Shown: piece after piece, positions 50,401-59,620 of the stretch
How positions within the stretch are numbered: position 1 is the first letter of the stretch
How the letters are laid out: every line of letters begins with the position of its first letter
NCBI GenBank assembly: GCA_017591395.1
Contig: WEDG01000235.1
Coordinates: 372,001-436,000 of the forward strand
Direction: 5' to 3'
Origin: Schistocephalus solidus
Taxonomy: Eukaryota > Platyhelminthes > Cestoda > Diphyllobothriidea > Diphyllobothriidae
Length of the DNA: 64,000 bases
The notes under the pieces: model-generated
Databases searched by the model: none
Seen by the model: the letters and a program-made list of their open reading frames with translations, nothing else
What the model was told of the DNA's origin: nothing
Program-made: the position numbers and the translations under genes

Positions 50401-53229
50401 TCGCTATGCGACTGCCTGTGAGTACTCTAGTCTGAGTTCCAGGGCACAACAGAACATAAATGTTCCTTAAGCAGATCGGTGAACCACACACTATCATCAT
50501 ATTCCCGATCGCAACCGACAAAGCAACGAGCCCGTGCTTTAATGGTAGAGCGTTCGACTCAAATACCAAAGGTCGCGGGTTAGAATCCCAGGTGTTCCAC
50601 ACTTGGGATTGGGTATGACTGACTGATGACGGTTAATAAGCCAGAAATGGCCATTCCGGTCTCCCTTGTCTTTGTCGGTTCCACTATAAAAAATATATAT
50701 ATGTGTGTGTATTTAGAGCAGGGGTGGTGTGCATGGCGAGCTGATATAAAGAAAAAATAACAAGGGAGATTGGGAAAAATTAGTTCTATTCGTGAATTTT
50801 CGAGCTGGGGGCTCCAACATGTCGTCAGTCGTACTGAAAATAGGGTAGAAAGCGAGATTTTCACACTGGACCAGTTAGCCAGTCAGGACAGACATACCGT
50901 CGCCGTGTGAGAGAGGTGGTCGTGCCGTCATGGTAGGGTTCTAAGTGAGGCGGGGAGAGAGGGAGGCGGAATAATTATGGTTTTCTATGCTGGTGGGTGA
51001 TGGTGAATGGCTAAGCAGGTGTACTGCGGGAGGCCATATTAGCGCTCACTTGTGCGAGCTTAGGACATCGATAATTAAGTCATGAACGCAGGCCTACGTT
51101 GTGGGCCCACAGTTTAAAATGGCTGGTGATACTACCCGCATGGCAGTACCAAGCCTCGAGAAATTTCCCACTCGTTTTTTTTGTTGGCCAGTTGCACCCA
51201 GGATGAGGTAACTGACGTTTGTTCGCTGCTCTTTGGTGATGGGATGCTTTATTCGAGATATTGCTGCATGTAGTAAGGATGCTGGCATGCGAGCAATGTG
51301 AATACCGAAACGACTTAACTGCAGGGTGAATAGTTCAAAAGCTCCCTGCATATCATTTGGGGCCTAGAATTTCCGTACCACCATTTTGCCGTTTCTGGTG
51401 GGGCCTTGCGATGATGCCTTGCGCATGAAGCAGTTCGTTAAAAGACTAATTGGATACCCGTTAAATCTAAAAAACCGTCACTGATGAAATAAAAGTATGC
51501 TCGGTGGAACAAAGTTTGCACAAAGCTTCGCTTGTGATCCGCAGGTTGGTTGTTTCCACAATGGAGGATAATCCCAGCATTAGGTCCTTTTGTATTCTCC
51601 CATCCTGAAACGGTAAGCTGTCTCCTACTGAATCTTCACGAGTAAACTGAATGGCTGGGAGGAAATAATTCAGCCTGTGATGCAACCGTTAGACTTCGCA
51701 GCTCTTTCTTCTCACAAAGGTGTCATCTAAATACCGAACCCACATTATGGGCTGGAGACTTTAAATCACCTCTTCTTCTAGTCACTGAAATACTAGGTCA
51801 GCTGATATTGGTCAGCTGATATTGGTTAGCTCAGTAGGATTTCCTTAACTTGTTAACAGTACTTATTATCGGATTGACAGTAGTTCCCAAGGCAGACCTT
51901 GAGAAGTTCTATAACATGCTACATATGGTTGCGGCCGCCATAAACGCCCGAGCATCATGGGTTCCGACCATGAATTCCTCCTGCGTCTCCTGTCCGATAG
52001 ACGAATAACTGCAAACTATTTGTATCCGCCAGCTGTTTCGAGTTGCCAACGGTTGCACAGAAGTTGTCGCCCTTGACAGGGATCCGGCAGTGGAGCTCAG
52101 AAATATTCTTTGGATGATATTCAGTTTAACTGATTTCTAAACAACTCTCAAGCAAGACGCCTACAGATACGGGATGGTAGTTGAGTAGATTTCGTTCAAC
52201 AGACTTTCGGCCGTGTTCGATCCAGTCGATACCTTGGAGCACATCCCAGAATCCATTCCATGATTTTTTCAAGTATAACGACTAACAGGATGCATTATTC
52301 TCATGTAATTAACGGGATTTCGCTCACAAAGAAGGCGTTAAGGAGGAAAGTACAATTCGTGCGTTAAAAAACCTTGTTTAAGGCAAAAACTTTAGTCTAA
52401 CGATTGGCCGTACTTTAACGAGCTGTGACTTCTTGGAATTTTTCATTTGGATGTTTAATGCGCATAAATGCAATTTACCTACAAAATCGTCACGTCCATG
52501 TGATTGAATGCAAACTGAAACTATCTAGTTTCGATTTTTGGGTGAAACATTATGCCTAACTTCATAGTCCTATGCACATTTTGTGTTGACTGAGCTTAAT
52601 AACTTGGGAGCTGACAAGACGGCAAAAAGTGCATTGATCTAGACCCGCATCATTGTTTTCTTATTATACAGGAAATCTCCAAAGACATGAAGTCCCCTGT
52701 CTCCGTTGTTGGCTGGTATCACTCCCATCCACACATCACGCCCTTTCCAAGTCACGTGGACCTCCAAACCCAGCTTAATTTCCAGAGTATGGACCAGAAC
52801 TTTATAGGGCTCATTTTTTCTACCTTTATTCACCAAGCTGATTCACCGGTGAGCTACTTACACGTTATTTATTGCCCGTGCGACCTTTTTGCGTTCTCCG
52901 CGCAGTTTAAAAACTGAGGTGCTGGCTTTATTGTAGTAATGGTACTGAAAAGCCACAAGCCCTCCATTTCCGTCAAAATCTGTGCCCAATGCTTATCCCT
53001 TAGATGCAAATGGTCGCCCTGGTCGGTTTCCAGTCGACCTCTACTCAGAAGGAAAAGCGCCTCAATGTGCGCATCCAGTCCCTCCCGAATTCTCAACTGA
53101 GCTTCTACCACGTGTCCTGCAGGCAATGGAAATCTATTTCAGATTGCATTAAGGATGAACTTATCCACAGGGCTGACAATTCCCTCCCCGATCATGAGGC
53201 CTCAACGTCAAAGTGTTCCAACTTTCAAT
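44349..53229 (+). CDS. BRCC3: BRCC36-like JAMM deubiquitinase gene (4 exons; C-terminus unresolved)
   Basis: BRCC36 is a zinc metalloprotease (MPN+/JAMM) that cleaves Lys63-linked polyubiquitin. It works in the nuclear BRCA1-A complex and the cytoplasmic BRISC complex with an Abraxas-type partner. Exons are 44349-44450, 44493-44609, 52672-52848 and 53004-53229, all joining in phase, about 207 residues. The JAMM motif is complete: Glu in EEIGGVLVG, then VVGWYHSHPH followed by ITPFPSHVD (H-x-H, seven residues, S-x-x-D). MDQNFIGLIFSTFI follows as in animal BRCC36. The human protein is 316 residues, so the C-terminal helices are missing or in unplaced exons after 53229. Intron 2 is 8,062 bp and packed with dead retroelements. 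Another MPN+ protein is unlikely, since the residues around the motif fit BRCC36 best; this is from memory, not alignment. Confidence 0.85.
44493..44609 (+). CDS. BRCC3: BRCC36-like exon 2
   Basis: The preceding intron is only 42 nt (ends CCCTTGCCTAG). It is 39 codons, NEAHETSVITVIPLQRTSQL then SDRVNISEVELAG to DKCE, with donor GAG/GTAGGC. It corresponds to the region before the JAMM histidines ('DRVEIS' in human BRCC36). Confidence 0.8.
44610..46255. other. BRCC36 intron 2, left part
   Basis: A plus-strand frame at 44710-45054 has no family features. From about 45360 the DNA is GC-richer and contains dispersed repeat R (next entry). No gene is supported. Confidence 0.4.
45540..45690. repeat. 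Dispersed repeat R, copy 2
   Basis: It contains GAGTGTGGTAGATGCAGCGC then AAACTAAATCACGCGCAAGT and CACCGTCCCTGC, matching copy 1 (36640) and copy 3 (53360). Confidence 0.5.
46260..47490 (-). mobile_element. Penelope-like element (family B), RT motif C to C-terminus
   Basis: Minus strand, in order: NPRLWLRY-stop-DDKFVI (the YVDD catalytic motif with TAA replacing Val, near 47215), ETEVDERLPFLDVLVHRKTD, then (frameshift) VVLHFWSNHPMFHKRS-like residues, then QIAHKPTTTLRTQLVHPKDR, KEVVYKIPCASYAAVYFGQT (GIY-YIG), FARIHEYPLAVKR, and a tail ACPTRR...YANYKVLKVEWKRK near 46300. Multiple stops and shifts; dead. Confidence 0.82.
47595..49010 (-). mobile_element. Penelope-like element (family C), most of RT to GIY-YIG entry
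   Basis: Minus strand: NNIVVLPADK, stop, SSTVV and HHAFLDAMEFQ (RT start), then a 126-codon frame with MARFYGLPKVHKHGPPLWNS and VMVSFNVTSLFPSIPQSLAV (motif A), then broken frames with SKGTPMSS and YVCDTFVILKRN, where Cys replaces the first catalytic Asp of YVDD. FTSNGYPHSFIKC and VARLLQQLEISIAHRPEATV, ending VNVVYRVRCSSSEAN, enter the endonuclease, which is cut off at about 47600. It is dead. Confidence 0.82.
49011..49494. other. BRCC36 intron 2, unassigned
   Basis: It may contain further 5' PLE sequence but I cannot read protein motifs. Confidence 0.3.
49495..49940. repeat. Mosaic of eroded tRNA-headed element fragments
   Basis: Plus fragment 49498-49562 (GGTTAATAAGCCGAAAATGG), minus fragment 49706-49850 (AATTTCTGGCTAATTAGCCG with a T-for-C core change), and plus fragment 49866-49935 (TGACTGGCTGGTGTCGGCCA). 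These are older copies around the fold-back locus, with broken ribozyme cores. Confidence 0.6.
49955..50190 (-). mobile_element. Left arm of fold-back: tRNA-headed element, minus orientation
   Basis: It reads, in reverse, leader, HHR motif and part of the tRNA head. It is the inverse complement of 50260-50495 with only a few mismatches that I can find; the 69-bp loop (50191-50259) completes this arm's tRNA head and leader start. Confidence 0.85.
50090..50144 (-). ncRNA. Hammerhead ribozyme motif, left fold-back arm
   Basis: The reverse complement gives GACTGG, CTGATGA, GGC-TAATAA-GCC, GAAA, TGGCCA, TT, CCGGTC: the consensus form. Confidence 0.65.
50260..50495 (+). mobile_element. Right arm of fold-back: tRNA-headed element, plus orientation
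   Basis: It starts in the middle of the tRNA head (ACCAAAGGTCGCGGGTTC), passes the HHR motif and tail, and continues into an inverted leader (ATGCTACACGTCGCTATGCG) and ends CACACTATC. Confidence 0.85.
50306..50360 (+). ncRNA. Hammerhead ribozyme motif (reference copy)
   Basis: Stem I 5' GACTGG 50312-50317; core CTGATGA 50318-50324; stem II GGC 50326-50328 with GCC 50335-50337 around TAATAA, closed by a C-A mismatch (50325, 50338); GAA 50339-50341; A15.1 50342; stem III TGG/CCA 50343-50348; U16.1 50349; H17 50350; stem I 3' CCGGTC 50351-50356. Predicted cleavage after 50350. Beyond a small internal loop, GGG and CCC could extend stem I. Confidence 0.7.
50496..50690 (+). mobile_element. Third tRNA-headed element copy, tandem to the right arm
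   Basis: Leader end ATTCCCGATCGCAACCGACA, A box (TTTAATGGTAGAGCG, 50537-50551), B box with one change (GGTTAGAATCC, 50578-50588), HHR motif, tail TTTGTCGGTTCC, then AT-rich and GTGTGTGT. It joins head-to-tail with the right arm. Confidence 0.8.
50611..50665 (+). ncRNA. Hammerhead ribozyme motif, slightly diverged
   Basis: The core CTGATGA and GAAA are intact; stem I begins with an A-C mismatch (GACTGA with CCGGTC) and stem II has one G-U pair. Confidence 0.55.
50700..51085. other. BRCC36 intron 2, unassigned
   Basis: A short (GT)n at 50702-50710 abuts the SINE tail; the rest is unassigned. Confidence 0.35.
51090..51790 (-). mobile_element. Penelope-like element (family D), RT motif C to GIY-YIG
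   Basis: Minus strand: IMWVRYLDDTFVRRK (intact YLDD, about 51755-51720), NYFLPAIQFTREDSVGDSLP, FQDGRIQ, then FRKxTN-like residues in broken frame, then FGIHIARMPASLLHAAISRI and KHPITKEQRTNVSYLILGAT (endonuclease entry, shifted). Dead. Confidence 0.75.
51791..52671. other. BRCC36 intron 2, right part
   Basis: A short tandem duplication (GGTCAGCTGATATT twice) is near 51797-51825. No gene or family is recognised before the exon 3 acceptor. Confidence 0.4.
52672..52848 (+). CDS. BRCC3: BRCC36-like exon 3 (JAMM motif)
   Basis: The acceptor is TTCTTATTATACAG and the donor CCG/GTGAGC; it is 59 codons, phase 0. It contains SVVGWYHSHPH, the S-x-x-D of PSHVD, and SMDQNFIGLIFSTFI. This is the most conserved block of the enzyme and is intact. 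Confidence 0.88.
53004..53229 (+). CDS. BRCC3: BRCC36-like exon 4
   Basis: The acceptor is GCTTATCCCTTAG. It reads MQMVALVGFQSTSTQKEKRL, then VRIQSLPNSQLSF, then DCIKDELIHRADNSL; the human protein has an equivalent 'FQS' strand and a later short helix. A donor AAT/GTGAGT lies at 53230; reading through it gives a TGA at 53235. I prefer the splice because the family's C-terminal helices are still to come. Confidence 0.7.
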
Positions 53230-53239
53230 GTGAGTGAGA

Positions 53240-55285
53240 AGCTCCTATTTTGCTCCTAGTGCACCGTTACGATGCAAAGGATTGGCAACTTATTTTGGGC
53301 TCGTCCTAATAGCCGTACCTCTGTTACTGGAAGGCATGCATTTCTTGCTAACCCTTGCTAAGTAGATGCAGCGTAATGGGTCATTCACGGAAATTAATTC
53401 ACGCGCACGTCACCATCCCCTGCAACCACCATTCTGGAGGGCACCTTCGAAAGTGACGATCAAATTTTCAACTCAGACGACTCCAAAAAAACCACGGTAG
53501 CAGGAAAAAATAAACTTTGGCCATCTGGTACCTAACAAAACGAGCTAATTTGTACGCTTTATTGATGAATTCCCTGAGTTCGCAAAGAATTTATCTTCCT
53601 TTGGTTTCTTACTGAAAGAGTTCCCTCACCAGGTATCTTTCCGTCACAACAAGTAATACAACGTCTGCTTTCCTCCTCATTTCTCTCGGCTAAATTGGCC
53701 GTAAACATGTTATATCGGCGTAAAGTATGTGTGGTAATTTTCACAGCAGAACCATAGACAGGCGTCCTTTGCCAAACCTAAGCGCCCAAGCCACATTATC
53801 GCCAGAATTCATCTTCTGCGTACCTGTATTTGCCATTAGTGTATTTGCTCTATGTGTCTCACAGTAGCGCCTCCATGGAACATTACCGACAAACGAGGGC
53901 AAGTCCGGGGTGAACACTTGGGCTTTAGTTGTCATCGCCAAACGGCTATATCGCAAACTCGGAGTAAAAGACTCGATGGTGGGAACACTAAACACCAATT
54001 TGAAGGCTGCATCATTGGTTTACGGGTTCACTTTTTCCCTGGTGCAATCGGGAATGTTGAATGTCACAGGGGAGTGGAATTCATTGACTAATCCTGATTC
54101 TCGAGCGTCCAGGTAGATGGCAGGGGAACCGCCACCTTTCAATTTTTAGTCCTCAGTTTGTGTCGGTGATGATTATTTTATCCTCCTTCTAAGCAAGCCA
54201 AGACGCCTATCCTTCGTAGCCGCACCGGAGTCAACTTGGAATACCCAGCATGCCGGTTCGACGTTTTGTGGCATCAAAAAAGCTGGAGTAGAAGTACTGA
54301 ATAGATTCTAGTTTCTTATGCACATCAAACTTGTCAGCTGCTTATGTTGCAGAAACGCTATGTGTAGGTATGTCAGATTTTTAAAGAGTAAGATCTATGA
54401 TGCACCGAGCTTTCTACCTCCGAATTCTTCGCTTGGGTACACACAATTTTCATTTTCCTAAAGCTGATGCGTCAACGTACGGACCCAAATAAAGTATTGA
54501 AAACTGTCACTACCCTCACCATCACCACTGCCCCTTTTTCTCCATGGAGTTGACGCGACCGATCAAGTACTTTTATGCCTTTCGGTAATTTCAGAGCTTA
54601 TATGCAATGACTCAGTGGTTTTGGCTCTCAAATCTGCCATCTCCGGCGCAGCATTCCAACCGAACCAGTGGAGATAGATTATCGAACTTTGTCGCATTTT
54701 GTTTTTTTTAATTACAGTCAAAAGATTGCGGCTGTTTCAAATGCAAGTCAATAGGTAGGAGCTCATAGCGTAGTAGTTATTGTGGAGCTTCGGTTCCCCA
54801 TTTTTCATCCTAGTGTGGCTCTGCTCTCAGGCCCCGACGATCTTGGTTAAGGTCAGGTTTGAATGGCAGCGTGAATCAAGCACGAGAGCGATAGAGAGAA
54901 CATGTTCCATTATATCCAAGTTTTTTTCAGCGCACCTTTCGAGTACCATTTGCCTCTGACTAAAAGACTGCTGTAAACATAACCTGGACAAGGTGGACTA
55001 ATCCCAAATCGTTATTTTTGGTTCTGCAGCTATTCCGTATAACAGCGTCCTGCTTCACAGCCCGGCTGTGATACACTTTACCTGTCCGCTTTAAGAATAG
55101 AGGGGAATGTTCGTATTCCAGGTGTGTGTATAAGGAAAGAAGAAGGTTTTTCGACAACCTAAATCATGGCTTTATTCGTCTGACCTTTCCAACTCTTACT
55201 GAAATCCAACTTCAGAGATAAAACCGTCAAACAAACAACTACCAGTTATGGGGGACAGGGGCCAAGCAAACACCTCTGACGCCAG
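53240..55285. other. Downstream of BRCC36 exon 4
   Basis: It contains dispersed repeat R copy 3 (53360-53440, GATGCAGCGTAATGGG and TTCACGCGCACGTCACCATC). Open frames at 53741-54116 on both strands have no family features. I found no convincing further BRCC36 exon. Confidence 0.35.
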
Positions 55286-55289
55286 TCTG

Positions 55290-56110
55290 GAGATGACCAC
55301 GCAGGGCTATTTATGCCGGCACCGGATCGATAAATCGATCGACCGAGTTCCCGTTGGAGGTCTGGGCCTTAATCTATTCCCGGCTTGTCTTGCTTCTCAC
55401 GTAGGCGATTATCTTCGTGGCTGCGAAGTTAAACTCGTGACCCGTTTCGTAAGTGTGGGCAGCCACGTGTGATAAGCCGTCACCGCCTCTCACAGCCAGC
55501 TTATGCTCGTTTATGTGCTATCCAAGCACACGTCCAGTCTGTCCTGTGTAGGTACGAGAACAGTTTAGACACGGGATGCAATACACCACATCCGACGGCT
55601 GATTAGGATTTAATCGGTCCGTTTATTTTTCATGACATCGCTGCGCATGATGGCTTTGGGTCGGAGTGCAATTCCGACCCGTAGTTCCGCAGTTTTGCGC
55701 TCGGTCGCCTTTGTTACTTCCTTGATATATGGCAGGGCATGGCATGCCACCAGAGCTTGTTCTGGTTGAGTTATCCGGGTGCGGACACGTTACCATCGGC
55801 TTATGAACGCCATCGGATAGGCGATCCTCATAAACTGGCCCCGGAGATAACGGGGCCTCACGTGCTTCTTCTTCTGGTTGGTTGCAGTGAGTCGGGATTC
55901 TTTTGAAGAGTATTCTCATACAGCTTCAGTTGTGGATGGTTGTTTTGAAAATTTAGAAGCTGTGCGCTGTTCGTCACCTTCCTGTGGACAGTTGTTTCTA
56001 TTTCGTCGTTGGAACTTTGATTGGCGAGCACATCAAGAAAGATGCGACTGCTGCTCGACTTTCTTGTTCCTGACACAGTGAATGGAGTCCGCTTTTTTCT
56101 GCAGTACCAT
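55290..56110 (-). mobile_element. Penelope-like element (family E), RT tail to GIY-YIG C-terminus
   Basis: Minus strand: SGTRKSSSSRIFLDVLANQS, DEIETTVHRKVTNSAQLLNF, QNNHPQ, RILFKRIPTHCNQPEEEARE, then (shifted) NGVHKP-type linker, then DVVYCIPCLNCSRTYTGQTG RVLG, a stop, HINEHKLAVRGGDGLSHVAA and TYETGHEFNFAATKIIAYVR. The endonuclease domain is nearly complete, with one stop between the conserved Arg region and EHKLAVR. Confidence 0.83.
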
Positions 56111-59100
56111 TTCTTATTCCCAAAGGGACTAGCCCCTATCGAGCGCGTTCACTGCCTTGATATAAGGGACAGTCACTGGTTCGGCTGACCGCAGCGACAG
56201 ATGCAGTAATTGACCGGTCTATCGCAGCCAGCCGCACAAGAGTTCATCTTCCGACACTGGCGTGTTTGTTAACTCCGCCTGATTGACCTTTATTTTGCCA
56301 CGCACCTGGAGACTGTCGTTGTGTACGCATTCAAATTCACCGAACTAGGGCAGTTGTGTAGTTGGGGACGCAGAACCCAACGCGGGCAGACTAGGAATCC
56401 GTTAAATCATTTTTCTTGAGTTCTTACAAATCGCACTTACTCCGAGAACGTGTTTTTTTAAGCCTATCTTTTGACGACATCGGAGGCTACTACCAGCACC
56501 ATTGCATCGATGGCCTCTTTTGTGGATTTTATGAAAATGGGTCTTGACTTGGCTGCTGATGCAAAGGCATCACGATGAGCAGACCGCGGATGTTTGCCGA
56601 ATATATATGTGCACTTTTTGCCTTTTTGTATTTGTATTGTCATGTAAACGGTCTTTTCTCAATAATAAATCCTCCTTCAGAGTCCTGAAACAATTTCATT
56701 GTTCTTTACTTTTTGCCTTCAGTGAAGTCATTTTATTATTTTCTGAAGTTTCTTGACTTTACTACCTCTGCGTGTTTATTGCAGATCTCTACTTCACGAA
56801 AGGTCCAGGTGGAAAAATGTACTGTTAGAAATATGCTTTTTGATTGAGTGCCTGGTGTCGTACACTAAAGGCATTAGTGGAAGTTAGCAGAACCGGTGTA
56901 CCTTCCAATAACACTAGAAGTTGTCATAATGGAAGTAAATAAATTTTAGAAATTAAAAATTTTCCTTGTTGAATGGACTCTATCGTTTTAAGACAAAAAT
57001 TTTGGTCCAAAACATTTTCCTTTGCCGCTGTACCTACACACAAAATGTGGGCCTATTGGTGTCAGGAAGATCCTTTCGAGGTTGGCTACCTAATAGTTTG
57101 GAAAACTTGTCCGTAAACGATTATTGTTATCTCTTGGAAGCAAATTCGCACCCAGCTTAACTGTAAAACAAGCTTATATCCTAACCTTTGGGAATTTAAA
57201 TCTCACTCAATCGAATCCCAACAAGTATTATAAAAACTATACTGTATACTAAATGTAGCTTGGGGAAGTCAGAACCTAATAGATCTAAGTTAATATTTAA
57301 ATGTGCCTATGGTCCATAGGATGAATGGTTCATTGATTTACGCGCATGGTAATGAAAAGTTGTGAAACACCACCACGTTCAAAGATAGAACTAGGTGTCC
57401 GGGAAATTTTGTAGGAAGAAACTGAAAAGATGCGTTTTGTCGTGTTACAGGCTATCATACAACGGTAGGCGTTCTAACATCAAGGTCGGGAGTTGCTTGC
57501 GTTCGAAACCACTGCTGGTCAGTTGGTAATCTATGCAGGCGTGTAACCGAAGACTTTAAAATACCATGGCGAGGAACCTCGGAGATGTCCGGTTTCATTT
57601 CGCAAGCCAAAAGGCGTGTTTCAGATCTCGAGAAGTCCAAGGGAGGTGGTGTCTGCCGTCTTTGGGGCGTGCTCTGGAACAACGATGGTCTGCTGGGAGG
57701 TGTGGAAAACATTAATATCTTAGGGACTTGTCATGTTGAATAAAACACCAGAGAGAATTTGGAGATAGAGAGCTGAATGACGCTCCGGAGAGATGAGGTT
57801 ATTCAATGTCCGGCAGTTGCTCCAAGGACGCCAAACACAAGGATGAGGTGCAGGGGTTTTCTGACTGACAGCTGATCGCGAGTTGCAGCATCTGTTCAAG
57901 CTCGGCCTTGACGTCAGCCAGGCGCCAGTTGATCGGGCGCAAAGTGCACGGGGAGGCCGTTGTTTTCCGATATGATAAACTAAATTCTGCTGGCGGTTCC
58001 GGCAATGGAAGTGAGATTCAGGCATTTAGCCTATTTGAGATCAAACTGCGGAAAGTTACACTGTCGGGTGTTAGAAGAATAACCTAGAAGAAGCGACCCT
58101 GGTTGTGGACATGTCGTTAGTAAAAGATGGCTGAGAGTCGATCAGGAAGTTAAAAGCGGCAATAGAGCCTGTCTCGCAGATGGCACATCAGCGACCGAGA
58201 CCCGGAGGAAAAGCCATTAAAGTTGACTGCTAGGCAAGAAAAAGTGGGAACCGAAAGTTGCCAGAGGAGAGGAAGTGCTGGTCTAAATTAACAAGCCCGA
58301 ATTGCTGCCACGACATTCGGCTGTCGTATAAGAACAGGCAATTACTTCAGATTTAGATGTACATAATAAGACTTCTGACTTCTGGGGCTGTTTCGGATGA
58401 TGGGTTCCAGTGAGAACCCGAGGCGTCAGGCCAATAAAAAAACTTGTTCCAGCGGTCGTGGCTTCTTTGAATGGAGAATACCTCGCTCATTCCCACTGTC
58501 ACAGGCCAGGAATTTGAGATAGTTGACGAGGCGAGATAAGGAATTGGGCATAACTTGCCGATAGAATGGACGTAACGAGATCTAGCGTAGGGCGAGGTCT
58601 GCCTGCTGATGAAATGATGTTAAATTGTAGTTAAGCCAACGACCAATAATCAGAGGTTACAAGGTGGACGTCAGTGGGCTGTGTTATGCCGTGCATTACC
58701 ACCAACCCACTGGTCATTTGCGAAATTTCGCAAATGAGTAAATATTGAAATGTCTTGCTCCTCTGTTGGAAGACTTTTGGTGAGTAATGACGATCGATAC
58801 TGCTATCCCACGCCAAGAACAAGTCGAGATAAGCCAAAACGCCAGAACGAACTTTGCTACTTAGGCCGACCAGTGAAGACTACAGGAAATGGGTGAAATG
58901 TTAGTTACTGATACCGAAATTCACCCCGGTTGGAGTGTAACGCGTAACAGTTCATAAAAAACACAAGCCACAGAGAGTAAAAAAGGTCGCAGACAACCTC
59001 AACTGCCCATGGGTTCAGGCGTTAGCGAAGATCTTTTGTCCCCAAGCGAGTTATTCGGAAGAAAGTCTGAGTTGCACTTCAAAGCCAACTGACAGAGGTC

Positions 59101-59460
59101 CGATTGTCAGTTCGAATGCAGGCAGCAGACAATCATATAGGCCTAAATCAGCTGTCCTTGTGTGAACCGCAGCAAGATGAACAAAATATATGGGCCGTGC
59201 GTGCTTTTGACGCATGAATAATCTAGGCCGGACGTTCAGCTGGGTCAGCTGCAGAGGACAAATTCGTTTGCAGATTCGTAAGATAATTAAGTACCGAATA
59301 ATAACTTCCCATCCGCAAAATAAAAACTTTAGCGTGGTCATAAATAAGATTCCATGTGTATTGTGCGTGGTCACCACTTGCGTTATTTAGATCTCTCGCC
59401 TCATCCCGATAGAATAACGACCAAAGCTGTCGAGATTTATGGCTTTGTTTCTTATAATTT
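56111..59460. other. Unassigned stretch
   Basis: Moderately long overlapping minus-strand frames at 57455-58025 and 59051-59377 suggest repeat-derived sequence but carry no motif I can name. The candidate BRCC36 exon at 56783 is listed separately. Confidence 0.3.
56783..56826 (+). CDS. Possible terminal exon of BRCC36-like gene
   Basis: A good acceptor (GTGTTTATTGCAG) precedes a short reading frame whose phase fits the exit of the exon ending at 53229 (YLYFTKGPGGKMYC, then TAG at 56824). Only the 'FTK' resembles the family. It is too short to supply the expected helices, so this may be chance. Confidence 0.15.
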
Positions 59461-59469
59461 ATAGCTTCC

Positions 59470-59620
59470 TGAAATTAAATTAGGACTTTATCGAATGTTT
59501 GTCCTTCCCATACTTGAATATTGCTACCCATTCTTTGGCTTAATGACCGAGTCTAGTCGTTCTAAAAGTGAAAGGTTCAAAGACATTTTACTCGGGAACT
59601 CTTACCTGCGGCACTTTTAA
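59470..59620 (+). mobile_element. Possible non-LTR RT C-terminal fragment
   Basis: The plus frame YRMFVLPILEYCYPFF resembles the 'YR-lV-PiLEYg-p-W' segment after the RT domain in jockey/CR1-type elements. No more of the element is seen. Confidence 0.3.

Noticed and set aside
49887..50864. Overlapping 80-109-codon open frames on both strands
   Set aside because: They are translations of the tRNA-headed element and recur wherever it occurs (e.g. GHFWLISRHQPVIPNPKC), not proteins.
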